Of a DNA stretch of 35,865 bases, positions 1 to 7,334 are shown in pieces; position 1 is the stretch's first letter, and every line of letters starts with the position of its first letter. Position numbers and translations under genes: made by a program. The notes below the pieces were generated by a model. It was not told the origin of the DNA. It saw only the letters and a program-made list of their open reading frames with translations, and made no database searches. This stretch comes from a virus: the IMG/VR virus record IMGVR_UViG_3300024999_000248, positions 1 to 35,865 of that record. The stretch is one strand, 5' to 3'.

Positions 1-142
1 TATCATAAGTGCAAGATCCCCAGTAAGTTCTGTCATTGTGGATAACCTTTTCGCTATTCATTTCTAATAATCCATTTTTTGGTTGACATCCAGGAGAAGG
101 AGGTCTAAGTCTGTAATAATATGTAAATGTTTTATTTTCCAT
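1..142 (-). CDS. Hypothetical protein, partial (N-terminal part only)
   Basis: An open frame starts with ATG at 142 on the minus strand and runs off the left edge of the window, so only about 47 residues are visible. It begins MENKTFTYYYRLRPPSPGCQ and stays open throughout. The start is supported by a GGAGGT ribosome site at 152-157 and by a TAATG overlap with the stop of the upstream gene, which implies translational coupling. The N-terminus is rich in Tyr, Pro and Arg. I do not recognise the family. It looks like one of the short accessory proteins common in Gram-positive phages and plasmids. Confidence 0.7.
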   Translation of the reverse strand, partial: MENKTFTYYYRLRPPSPGCQPKNGLLEMNSEKVIHNDRTYWGSCTYD

Positions 143-435
143 TAGTGTATTACCTCCAATATTTTAAAATCTGAATGAATTAATTCTTCTGCAATTTCTT
201 CCAGTGTTTTGCGTTGGATATCGCTGCATGGTTCACCTTTGTAAAAATACGTTAGTTGGAAATAATTAGGTTTTTTAGATGATGGATGAAAGATAAATGT
301 TTGGTTATTTTGTGTTTCAGCCTCAAATGCTTTGTGAGAGGATAATTGATTGATTATGTATTGTTTGCGCTCTTTGCGTAGGATGAAGAATTCTTCAGGA
401 TTTTTAAAGGGATTGACTGTTAGCCATTTAGACAT
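142..435 (-). CDS. Small hypothetical protein (97 aa)
   Basis: Encodes a 97-residue protein with no membrane segment, signal peptide or recognised motif. It is mixed basic and aromatic, with a short C-terminal alpha/beta-looking segment (LEEIAEELIHSDFKILEVIH). The ATG at 435 has an AAAGGAGG site eight bases upstream, and a good promoter sits at 480-508. Its stop overlaps the start of the next minus-strand gene by one base, so the two form a small operon. Function unknown. It is probably a phage or plasmid accessory protein; the coding call is firm because of the ribosome site, the promoter and the coupling. Confidence 0.75.
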   Translation of the reverse strand: MSKWLTVNPFKNPEEFFILRKERKQYIINQLSSHKAFEAETQNNQTFIFHPSSKKPNYFQLTYFYKGEPCSDIQRKTLEEIAEELIHSDFKILEVIH

Positions 436-479
436 TTAGTTGGCCTCCTTTTGGATATTTGAATAGATTTGATATTGAT

Positions 480-508
480 AGTTTAGCATGATTCTTTAGG
501 GATGTAAA
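480..508 (-). promoter_or_regulatory. Sigma-A-type promoter for the leftmost minus-strand operon
   Basis: On the minus strand TTTACA (508-503) and TAAACT (485-480) are separated by 17 bases. TGC directly before the -10 box gives an extended -10. It lies about 45 bases upstream of the ATG at 435. Confidence 0.55.
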
Positions 509-773
509 GATTTTATATTTTGATTCAATTGTTCCACATAGAACATTTTATATTAGGATTTATAAATTTTATAAAGAAAAAGATTATTAGAAGTATAAAT
601 TCAGTCATTGAGCGAATAGCGAAATGCTGACATGCGGTCTCGGATCACTGTATTTTATGAGGATAGAAAAAGAAAAGTTAACAAGTCCTATTTTGAGCTT
701 GTCTCAAAATTGAAAAGGCGCTGCAAGTTGGTGTTAGTTGATTTTACTCTTAATTTGTAATATTTTAGATTCG
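509..773. other. Noncoding stretch with hairpins
   Basis: I see no gene here. It contains TGTTC/GAACA arms near 529-545, a bulged hairpin at 601-630 (TCAG-CATT paired with AATG-CTGA) and a 7-bp perfect hairpin at 691-709 (TTTTGAG/CTCAAAA). It lies between the end of the helicase-like gene's terminator and the next promoter. The GC-richer part at 600-720 could be the 3' end of an RNA or simply spacer. Confidence 0.4.
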
Positions 774-825
774 TAATTAGTCAAAAAGACTATATAAGAT
801 TATATATAGTATAATTGACTAATTA
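774..825 (-). terminator. Double hairpin terminator after the helicase-like gene
   Basis: Outer arms TAATTAGTCAA (774-784) and TTGACTAATTA (815-825) are an 11-bp perfect inverted repeat. An inner stem ACTATATA (789-796) pairs with TATATAGT (803-810). On the minus strand the inner stem is followed by CTTTTT. It starts 11 bases after the stop codon at 836, so it most likely ends that operon. Confidence 0.65.
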
Positions 826-835
826 CATTTATTTA

Positions 836-2563
836 TTACTTTTCACTTTTAACTACTACATGATTTATACGATTTATTTTGATTAATTCAATATTCAATT
901 CCTTGATTACCTTTTGGACATTTTCTTCTTTCCATAATCTATTAAAATTATCAACCCTATAATTTATTTGTTCTAATAAGTCTTTAACAAGATATTCCTT
1001 ATCTTTTTCTAATGTTTTAAGTAAAGTTATAAATTCATTATATGAACCTTTTACCTTCTTCACTTTCTCTTCATGCAGTTTAAAATTAACTACATTAACA
1101 TCTTTTAGTTGTTGAATAATGACATTTACAATCTCAGTGTCTCCATTAATTAAATAAACGTCTGCTTTATCTTCTATGTGACCAGTTCCCCTATTAATTC
1201 TTTTAATCCCTTGATATATACTAGATATAATATCAGTTTTTCTTAAACTTTCCAATGTTTCATTATATTTAAATCCCATGTTTTTATTTATTTTCTGAAA
1301 TTTAAACTCCTCTTCAGTTGGGATTTCATTTGTATAAAGCATATACATAAAAATGTAGTAGGGTGCTGGCATTACTGGAGTGTGAATAATAAAGCATTTG
1401 TTAAAATCTTTCCAATCATTCTTTCCGCGCATATTCTGAAAATTACTATATTTGATATTTTCAAGGTGTATGAGTTTATCACTGTAATTATTATTTATAT
1501 TTGCAATATCCTCCTCCAGTCCTAACACTAGAATATTATCTGTATCGGTGCATTCCTTGATAATTAAGGCCACAATATCCTTATAAAAATTATCATCGTT
1601 ATGCTTTGCAGTTTTGGTTGAATTTGTATTAGAAATATGGATAGTCCAATTATTATGAGGGAAAATGCGCTCTGCTTCATTCAGTTTGAATTGATTTCCT
1701 AGTTTGTATAGTTCGTGGAATTTTGCTGAAGCGTCCAATAAGATATTATTGTCTAGGAAGAAATACTTTAAGTCATCATCAAAAGTATATAATGTTTTAT
1801 TAGATACTAATACTTTAGGATTGTTAAAGTATTTCTTTAATATTTCAAGTTTATCTAATAATTTAAGTTTATTTGTGAATATATTCTGGCTATAACCCAA
1901 ATGGAATTCATAATTATTAGTAAATGGAGTCTCATTCACCATTAATTTTAACATATCAATTGCTTTTTCAATTTTAGTGCTAGTAAATTCAAAATATCTT
2001 AATGTTTTGTCGTGGCATTGATCTTTCTTTTCAACTAATTCAGATATGATTCTATTAAATGCTACTTCAAGATCAATATACATATTTTCTTCAGCATCTT
2101 GATATTTTAAACCTCTAAGGGTTCGCCTTAATATGTCAATGTCTGTATCTCCTAGTGAGTCCATTTCAACCATATTTAATTCCTCATCAATGATTAAATT
2201 AGTTCTTTCTGCTATGTAATATTTGCGTTTATGATAAGGATCTTTACAGAGTTTTTTATACATTGCATGGGTAATTATTAATACTTCATACTTTTTAAGG
2301 TCTTTTTCATATCTTTCTTTGTTTTCTGAATTCTCATCTTTAGCCATATTAGATTTGAATTTATTTAATTCACTTGCAATTAGTTTACCCTCATCAATAA
2401 ATTTTGTAACAATTAAAGTTTTTACAGGTTTATTATTTAATGCTTTAGTTGTTGCTGAAAGTTCTTTTAATGTTTCAATAATTGTATGAGTTTTCCCGAT
2501 TGCTGCTTCACACATAAAGACATTAAATAGTTCTTCTATTTTAGTAAATATACTATTATTCAT
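836..2563 (-). CDS. Divergent SF2 helicase-like ATPase (575 aa)
   Basis: Predicted nucleic-acid-dependent ATPase with the layout of superfamily 2 helicases. From the chosen start, residues 19-27 read EAAIGKTHT, a degenerate Walker A. Residues 124-128 read IIDEE, a DExx-like Walker B. Near the C-terminus QGIKRINRG matches motif VI (QxxGRxxR type). The frame is open upstream to 2665, but ATG at 2563 is preferred: it has a perfect AAGGAG site seven bases upstream and follows the stop of the upstream gene by four bases. It forms an operon with the DUF5659-like gene and ends at a strong hairpin. The P-loop lacks the usual GxGKT glycine pattern (AIGKT), as in some phage helicases. Its substrate is unknown; unwinding, strand remodelling or primase loading are all possible. 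A second SF2 protein of similar size lies at 31.2 kb. Confidence 0.7.
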   Translation of the reverse strand: MNNSIFTKIEELFNVFMCEAAIGKTHTIIETLKELSATTKALNNKPVKTLIVTKFIDEGKLIASELNKFKSNMAKDENSENKERYEKDLKKYEVLIITHAMYKKLCKDPYHKRKYYIAERTNLIIDEELNMVEMDSLGDTDIDILRRTLRGLKYQDAEENMYIDLEVAFNRIISELVEKKDQCHDKTLRYFEFTSTKIEKAIDMLKLMVNETPFTNNYEFHLGYSQNIFTNKLKLLDKLEILKKYFNNPKVLVSNKTLYTFDDDLKYFFLDNNILLDASAKFHELYKLGNQFKLNEAERIFPHNNWTIHISNTNSTKTAKHNDDNFYKDIVALIIKECTDTDNILVLGLEEDIANINNNYSDKLIHLENIKYSNFQNMRGKNDWKDFNKCFIIHTPVMPAPYYIFMYMLYTNEIPTEEEFKFQKINKNMGFKYNETLESLRKTDIISSIYQGIKRINRGTGHIEDKADVYLINGDTEIVNVIIQQLKDVNVVNFKLHEEKVKKVKGSYNEFITLLKTLEKDKEYLVKDLLEQINYRVDNFNRLWKEENVQKVIKELNIELIKINRINHVVVKSEK

Positions 2564-2567
2564 TATC

Positions 2568-2852
2568 CTACTCCTTAAAGGTATTAGTTGTTCGTGGGCT
2601 TGTTGGTTTAGTGTTTGCAATATTGATTTTGTAGACATCATTAAAAGTATTATTCCTCCAATCATGAAATTCTTTTATGGTTTTTTGTAATTCCGGACTA
2701 TTAGAAAATATGAATACATTTAAATTTGGATTATCCCTTGATTGCTCCATATTATGTAGTTTAAACCCTTTGAGCATAAAGAACCCACATAATTGCTGTG
2801 ATTTGCAAACAAAAACTGGTGAATATGGTTTTGAATAATTAACGTTATTCAT
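2568..2852 (-). CDS. DUF5659-like small protein (94 aa)
   Basis: The protein reads PVFVCKSQQLCGFFMLKGFK, then a spacer, then NPNLNVFIFSNSPELQKTIK. This is the pattern of the small DUF5659-type family: a tyrosine- or cysteine-rich start, a glycine turn, then an aromatic beta strand and a helix ending in a D/N-W or HD-W motif. The family is common in phages of Firmicutes and has no known function. The ATG at 2852 has AAAGGAG ten bases upstream and a near-perfect promoter at 2994-3022. The last codons (AAG GAG TAG) form the ribosome site of the downstream helicase-like gene, so the two are translationally linked. A likely paralogue sits at 9224-9427. Confidence 0.7.
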   Translation of the reverse strand: MNNVNYSKPYSPVFVCKSQQLCGFFMLKGFKLHNMEQSRDNPNLNVFIFSNSPELQKTIKEFHDWRNNTFNDVYKINIANTKPTSPRTTNTFKE

Positions 2853-2993
2853 TAATAATTAACTCCTTTTAATTATATTTGATTTTGTTACTTGTATTAG
2901 GATTAGATAATAATTGATATGTAATTTTCTGCTCCTTTCAATTTATTTGGTAAATATTGTCTAGGAAATAAATTTGAATATCCCTAGAAGTTC

Positions 2994-3022
2994 ATTATAG
3001 CATTTGTATGAATGGTTGTCAA
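2994..3022 (-). promoter_or_regulatory. Consensus sigma-A promoter for the DUF5659-helicase operon
   Basis: On the minus strand TTGACA (3022-3017), a 17-base spacer ending in TGC, then TATAAT (2999-2994): a perfect consensus with an extended -10. The leader to the ATG at 2852 is about 135 bases. The flanking 3023-3189 holds no gene that I can see. Confidence 0.8.
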
Positions 3023-3189
3023 TTATTTATTTTTGGTTTGTTTTTGTTGTGGCCGGAATATGGGAATTGATAAGGATAATAGATAATTATTAGGATTTTA
3101 GGATTTGAGATTGTATAGAATGTGGTCTGATATGCGCTAGGATTGATTGTAAGAGGGCTTATGTGTTTAGATAATGGATTATAAGGGGA

Positions 3190-3219
3190 AATAGAAAAGA
3201 GACTCGTTAAGAGCCTCTT
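3190..3219 (-). terminator. Intrinsic terminator of the amidotransferase operon
   Basis: On the minus strand AAGAGGCTC, a TTAAC loop and GAGTCTCTT form a 9-bp stem with one G-U pair (3197-3219), followed by TTTTC. It begins three bases after the stop of the 80-aa gene. Confidence 0.8.
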
Positions 3220-3221
3220 AA

Positions 3222-3464
3222 TTAAACGATTTGATATGATTTCCAGTTATGATCCCATGGTTTAATTTCCTCTTGCAAGAAATCACGTTCGCTATTATTA
3301 AAGATTAGAGGATTATTTAATGTAACCTCTAAAGCTTTAAAATTGCCTTTGAATTGCCCGAAGAATCTAATCATAGTTGGTGCAATTATAAAAAATCTTT
3401 CTGCTGTGAAGTCTCCTTCAGGTAGAGAAAATATTTGGGTTCCTTCTATTCCATACGTTGCCAT
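3222..3464 (-). CDS. Small hypothetical protein coupled to the amidotransferase (80 aa)
   Basis: An 80-residue soluble protein with a hydrophobic central stretch (FFIIAPTMIRFFGQF). Its ATG lies inside the last codons of the amidotransferase gene, 19 bases of overlap in another frame. An AAAGGAGG site lies 12 bases upstream, so translation is probably coupled. A terminator follows directly after the stop. No family is recognised. The operon position suggests a partner or specificity factor of the amidotransferase, but the sequence itself gives no function. Confidence 0.6.
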   Translation of the reverse strand: MATYGIEGTQIFSLPEGDFTAERFFIIAPTMIRFFGQFKGNFKALEVTLNNPLIFNNSERDFLQEEIKPWDHNWKSYQIV

Positions 3465-4216
3465 AATTCCATTAATTCCTCCTTTGTGTAATCATTATAA
3501 TAATAATTTTGTTCTTCGTCAATGTAAGAATCGTTGCTGTTATAACCCCATGCTGTTATAGCATATTTGTTATTGGACGTACCACGTTTTATATATGGCT
3601 TGCTGTTATAAGAATTCCTGTTATACAGATATTCATATGGGACATAAGAATCATTTGAGTAGAATATACCATTGTCTTCTAGGAAATTACCTATTAAGGA
3701 AAACCCTTCTTTGTCTAGTATGGCGAACTTAGAATAAGTTTTTTCATAGGCGAAATTGTCTTTGAGTTGATCTTGTGGCACTTGAGATAGAATATCTTTA
3801 ATAAATATTTGGGTGTCAGATAGATCATGTTTGTTTGGATTGCTACAAAAGGATATAACTCCGTTATGGGCAATACCTGTATTTGTTGTAAAGTTTAGAG
3901 CTTGCAAATCTTTTATTTTTTTAGATACAGGAAATGGGTGACAATTTTTAGAACTAATTGAACCTTGTGTAGCGTAACGAAAATGTATTACTAGGTCGCT
4001 GTTATAGAGATTATCGGCTGTTATAGAGGTTATAGCAGAATAGAATGATTCGAAGTCCATGAAACCTTTGGCAATGGTTATAGTGTCGCTGTTATACTCA
4101 TTTTGAGGATTGTTATACATAAATCCTGCTCCATGAGGATTAGAACTGAAACATTTAGATAGGATTTGTTTGGAAGGTAATCGTTTACCGGATGGTTTGA
4201 CTACAATAATACACAT
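3446..4216 (-). CDS. Class II (Ntn-type) glutamine amidotransferase (256 aa)
   Basis: Predicted glutaminase of the N-terminal-nucleophile type, which releases ammonia from glutamine for a partner synthase. The protein starts Met-Cys2, so Cys2 becomes the nucleophile after Met removal. Residues 27-32 (NPHGAG), 78-83 (HFRYAT, with the arginine that binds the glutamine carboxylate) and 114-119 (GIAHNG, the Asn-Gly of the oxyanion site) match the family. No synthase domain is fused, unlike GlmS, PurF or AsnB, so it must act with another protein. The amidoligase-like gene about 0.9 kb upstream on the same strand is the obvious candidate. The C-terminal 70 residues are Tyr/Asn/Ser-rich and low complexity. 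They contain copies of a 9-bp DNA repeat (see 3536-4425) read in more than one frame. The ATG at 4216 has an AGGAGG site 8-10 bases upstream. Confidence 0.85.
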   Translation of the reverse strand: MCIIVVKPSGKRLPSKQILSKCFSSNPHGAGFMYNNPQNEYNSDTITIAKGFMDFESFYSAITSITADNLYNSDLVIHFRYATQGSISSKNCHPFPVSKKIKDLQALNFTTNTGIAHNGVISFCSNPNKHDLSDTQIFIKDILSQVPQDQLKDNFAYEKTYSKFAILDKEGFSLIGNFLEDNGIFYSNDSYVPYEYLYNRNSYNSKPYIKRGTSNNKYAITAWGYNSNDSYIDEEQNYYYNDYTKEELMELWQRME

Positions 4217-4425
4217 AATAAATTCCTCCTAATATTTTAATAATTATTTTAATTTTTTAGATGGTTAGACCTTCATGAACAAAATATGCGTTGCTGTTAT
4301 AGAATATTTCAGATATATATAAATAAATTAAGTATTCCATGATAGTGTATACCTATGCTGTTATACTCGTTTTGTTATGGTGAAATTGGGAATTCCTTGT
4401 CAACTATAGGTGGCTTGCTGTTATA
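3536..4425 (-). repeat. Nine copies of the 9-mer TATAACAGC, within and upstream of the amidotransferase gene
   Basis: Exact copies (plus-strand form GCTGTTATA) start at 3536, 3552, 3602, 3998, 4017, 4088, 4293, 4357 and 4417. Six lie inside the coding region and three lie upstream. Within the gene the frame differs: TAT-AAC-AGC (Tyr-Asn-Ser) in some copies, ATA-ACA-GC (Ile-Thr-Ala) in others, so the conservation is at the DNA level. Several copies share longer context, for example TGGCTTGCTGTTATA at both 3597-3610 and 4411-4425. Another exact copy in reverse sense is at 8124-8132. The role could be protein binding, recombination or a spreading short repeat. Confidence 0.75.
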
Positions 4426-4925
4426 GGAAAAATGAGATTTTAAGAATGTGGTATTGATTTGTAGAATTTTATTTGTAATTATTTTGATAGGGAAATGGTA
4501 TTGAATTTATATAATAATTACGATGAATATAGATAACTTGCAAGGTTTGAGAGTGTAGAGTATAGCGTGTGGCATCGTGCAGGTTATTGACTAATAGCAT
4601 AGGTCATAGAATAACTTATAAGAGGTTAGGATTGAATATGTGTATACCTGTATAATTATTATATTTGAAGGTCTAAAAATGCCATTGTAGAATCAATTGT
4701 AAGACAATTTAAGAGGTATTTGAGAAGGTTATAATAATAGGTGTGGTAGTATAGCATGAATGGTTTATAGTGTCTTATGTGGCATTATAGAAGGTATGAA
4801 AGGTATATGGTGTATATGTGGCTTGCATTGTGCCGAATGATAAGAAGAATGAAGGTTATTTATAATTATTATTTGTTTTTAGGTATTTCAAAATTTTTTA
4901 TAAGGTCTGGCGAACTTTGAACAAA
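4217..4925. other. Intergenic region, G/T-rich on the plus strand, no gene seen
   Basis: About 700 bases without a convincing gene on either strand. The plus strand is T- and G-rich and poor in C. It holds three TATAACAGC copies. A weak minus-strand promoter candidate is TTGACA at 4403-4398 with CATAAC 18 bases downstream, about 160 bases upstream of the amidotransferase. TGTGGC recurs near 4570, 4780 and 4815. No clear terminator or RNA fold was seen in 4450-4920. Confidence 0.4.
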
Positions 4926-4957
4926 ATAAAAGACTACACCTTTTTATAGGTATAGTC
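4926..4957 (-). terminator. Intrinsic terminator after the amidoligase operon
   Basis: On the minus strand GACTATACC, an 8-base loop and GGTGTAGTC pair over 9 bp with one G-U. The stem is followed by TTTTATTTTG. Confidence 0.75.
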
Positions 4958-4989
4958 GTATTTGACTAGGTTATCGGGTAACGCATTTG

Positions 4990-5121
4990 TTACTCGTTTA
5001 TATTAATTTTAGTCTGCTCCTTGACTATTAGCTGATTTTTTGATGGTTGATAAGAGATAACAAGTGTTTTGCCTTGAAGTAATAGTGCTATGATTTTTTT
5101 GAGTAAAGAAGGTGTTATCAT
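4990..5121 (-). CDS. Small hypothetical protein after the amidoligase (43 aa)
   Basis: A 43-residue frame starting MITPSLLKKIIALLLQGKTL. Its ATG overlaps the TGA stop of the amidoligase-like gene (ATGA), a typical coupling arrangement, with AAGAAGGT just upstream. It stops 33 bases before the terminator at 4926-4957, so it fits as the last gene of the operon. The first half is an amphipathic or hydrophobic helix and the second half is polar. No family is recognised. Its short length makes chance possible. Confidence 0.45.
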   Translation of the reverse strand: MITPSLLKKIIALLLQGKTLVISYQPSKNQLIVKEQTKININE

Positions 5122-6317
5122 ACTGCTACACCTTCTTTACTTTCAATGATTTCCCGAATGATGCAATAATCCTTTAAATATGTATAAGATGTACTATTTT
5201 CAATTAGGGTTGACAGGTGTGAAGTGTAGAGTTCATTGATAGAGATATTAACTGAGGATTTGACAAGAAGGTCTACTAATTCAATTGTGGCATATAGTGT
5301 TTCTAGTTTGAGCGTTCCACGGAATAATCTAAATTCGACTGTATTGCTATTCTGCAAATTTACTGCCATATATCGTCCTGCTTGTTTTCCTTCTTCTAAT
5401 AATTCAATAGCAGTATTCTTCTCTGAATATCTCTTAGCCCATCGTGATAATTGACTCTCAGTTCTACGAGAGAATTTTACCATATCATTCCAATTATTAT
5501 TGACTAAGAATAGAAGTTTTGCAATGTTCTTTTCTTGCTCATCATAGTCAAGGCCGAAAGCTTTACGTGATACATGGATATGTAGTCCACAAGTGTCTGC
5601 ATCGTGTGATTGAAAGTCGTTATTTTTTGCAGTTTGAAGGATATCAGACCACGGAAAATTATTTAAGTGATAATCTAAGGAGCATGGATGTGTAACTATT
5701 TCTACACCTTCGTTTAAGCTGCCATCTTCTTTTAAGTAAAATATGTCCTCATCGTTGGAAAGGTCGTGAAGTTCTTCAGCATAGTCTGACATGTTGTTTC
5801 CTTTGTCTGTTTCAAGTTCTAATCCATATTGCACAAGTGAGTGACCATGGAAGATAGGTGATGGCTTAAATGAATAGTCGTGTATATGTTCACTTCCTCC
5901 ATGATTGTGGTTAGAATAGCAAGACTCACAATACGTTTCTCCTGTTTCCTCAGAATAACACATATAATCACTGTTTACCCATTCACCGCAATCAGAACAA
6001 ATGTAAAAGTTTTCTGAGCAGGAATCACAATAAGAAGTATTATTTGAATCAGTGTGTATGCTCTCAAAATATTCACCGCAATCATCACATTTAGTTAAAC
6101 GTCTATCGGCACAATCACTGCAACAATACTCTGTATAGTTTCTATCTGATGTGTAAGAGATTGTTTCATCGTTTGGAGTGTATTCTCCGCAGAACTCACA
6201 AGAGATAAAGAGTTCGCTTGTGCAGTCTTCGCAGTAACATTCATTGTCGATAGTGTTAGAGTCTTCTAATTCGATTTCGCAATCACAATTGCAGCAGGTA
6301 ACTAGTTCTTCGTTCAT
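5118..6317 (-). CDS. Amidoligase-type enzyme with N-terminal zinc knuckles (399 aa)
   Basis: The N-terminal 135 residues contain at least eight Cys-pair knuckles (CYCEDC, CEFC, CCSDC, CDDC, CDSC, CSDC, CESC and the start), probably four zinc sites. The rest matches the putative amidoligase family related to glutamine synthetase. Residues 164-171 are YGLELETD (metal-binding ExE), 196-201 KEDGSL, 206-211 EIVTHP, 241-251 DTCGLHIHVSR, and near 328 VEFRLFRGTL. The family is predicted to join an amine or ammonia to a carboxylate using ATP. It is known to co-occur with glutamine amidotransferases, and a class II one lies downstream here. The zinc part may bind a protein or nucleic-acid substrate (inference). 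The start at 6317 has AAGGA eight bases upstream and a TGCTATAAT -10 at 6365-6360. Its stop overlaps a 43-aa frame. Confidence 0.8.
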   Translation of the reverse strand: MNEELVTCCNCDCEIELEDSNTIDNECYCEDCTSELFISCEFCGEYTPNDETISYTSDRNYTEYCCSDCADRRLTKCDDCGEYFESIHTDSNNTSYCDSCSENFYICSDCGEWVNSDYMCYSEETGETYCESCYSNHNHGGSEHIHDYSFKPSPIFHGHSLVQYGLELETDKGNNMSDYAEELHDLSNDEDIFYLKEDGSLNEGVEIVTHPCSLDYHLNNFPWSDILQTAKNNDFQSHDADTCGLHIHVSRKAFGLDYDEQEKNIAKLLFLVNNNWNDMVKFSRRTESQLSRWAKRYSEKNTAIELLEEGKQAGRYMAVNLQNSNTVEFRLFRGTLKLETLYATIELVDLLVKSSVNISINELYTSHLSTLIENSTSYTYLKDYCIIREIIESKEGVAV

Positions 6318-6359
6318 ATGTGTATTCCTTCTTTCTTAAATATAATAGACTACACTAAT

Positions 6360-6390
6360 ATTATAGCATTTATATAGTAGGAAGTATATT
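6360..6390 (-). promoter_or_regulatory. Extended -10 promoter for the amidoligase gene
   Basis: On the minus strand TGC-TATAAT (-10 at 6365-6360) lies about 43 bases upstream of the ATG at 6317. The -35 region is poor (TATACT), so the extended -10 probably carries the activity. Confidence 0.5.
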
Positions 6391-6713
6391 TATTTATGTA
6401 TTTATAGCGTGTTTTTAGCTTGTATTTATTGTTTGTAGATATTTTATTTTATTATTGTATTATATTGTTTTGGATATGATATGATCGTATGATATAGAGT
6501 TATCTGTATTAGTACAGTATGTTAATTTATAGACCTGTTGTAGTGTAGCAAATTGTATGCCAATGTAAAATATGAGTAAGTTGGGATTATAAATGTAAAA
6601 ATAAAATTATGTGATTAGAGCGACAGAACGGGGCTTTTAAGACGTCTGGAGTTTAGAGGTATATGTAAGTATAGGGAATTTTATTTTAGGGTTATTACGA
6701 TATGTGGAATATT

Positions 6714-6767
6714 ATACCCTACGTGGGTATAGTAGATTTTGGATGGGAGGATACCCCTTGAGGGTAT
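6714..6767. repeat. Two operator-like inverted repeats ATACCC-N5-GGGTAT
   Basis: ATACCC-TACGT-GGGTAT (6714-6730) and ATACCC-CTTGA-GGGTAT (6751-6767) have identical 6-bp arms, identical 5-base spacers and the same following AGTA. They are 37 bp apart, about 3.5 helical turns. This looks like a pair of sites for a dimeric DNA-binding protein. Confidence 0.6.
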
Positions 6768-6842
6768 AGTAATATATAACAGTGTATTATTTTTATGTTG
6801 TGTGCTAATTTATTATAGTGTAGTGGAATGGTATGGATTTAT

Positions 6843-6999
6843 ATCATAGTGGTTTAGTTGGTATTAATGTATAGTGGAATGATAGGATATGAATACCAAG
6901 TGATATAATAGGTATTAAATCATAGTAGTTTAGTATAGATTAATGTTGAGTAAGATAGTATAGATTATAGTGCAGTTAAATAGTTGGTATTAATACCAA
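6843..6999. repeat. Imperfect direct repeats and a 16-bp perfect palindrome
   Basis: 6843-6869 and 6919-6945 agree at about 21 of 27 positions. GGTATTAA occurs at 6860, 6911 and 6986. The last copy is part of TTGGTATTAATACCAA (6984-6999), a perfect 16-bp palindrome. These look like binding sites in a control or origin region. Confidence 0.55.
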
Positions 7000-7168
7000 T
7001 TTAATTAGTAGGATATAAATTAATTTATATTATAGCATTTTAGTAGGATATAATTCCGACTGTTTTGGTAAGTTATATTAACTATGTGCATGTTGCATAT
7101 AGATGTATAGTGTTTGTAGTAATACTTCAAAGATTGCGCCTATGTTATAGCCCTCGATTTTTATACGT

Positions 7169-7216
7169 ATAAACGTATATAATCATAAACGTATATAATC
7201 ATAAACGTATATAATC
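7169..7216. repeat. Iteron-like array: three perfect 16-bp tandem repeats
   Basis: ATAAACGTATATAATC occurs three times head to tail without a mismatch. The array is flanked by TGCGCC (7135-7140) and GGCGCA (7226-7231), an inverted pair. It sits where the plus strand changes from G-rich to C-rich and where gene direction diverges. A putative replication initiator lies 2.2 kb to the right. Together these suggest an origin or partition site. Confidence 0.7.
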
Positions 7217-7334
7217 AGCATCATTGGCGCATTACGATTCATTCCATTTTATCCCGATCAAATCAATTCGACAAATCATTACCGAGTGCAGTCGATCATA
7301 AAAGCCAGGACATTATCCTATTATCATTCTCTTA

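Larger units (their letters stand above)
6391..7134. other. Gene-free G/T-rich region rich in short repeats
   Basis: No credible gene on either strand; stops are frequent in all frames. The plus strand is strongly T- and G-rich, with many TATAG and GTGG words. It contains the inverted repeats at 6714-6767 and the direct repeats and palindrome at 6843-6999, listed separately. It forms the left half of the divergence region between minus- and plus-strand gene blocks. Confidence 0.5.

Noticed and set aside
37-45. TGTGGATAA, a perfect DnaA-box match
   Set aside because: It is a single copy inside a coding frame (Val-Ile-His) and no other boxes or AT-rich origin features are nearby.
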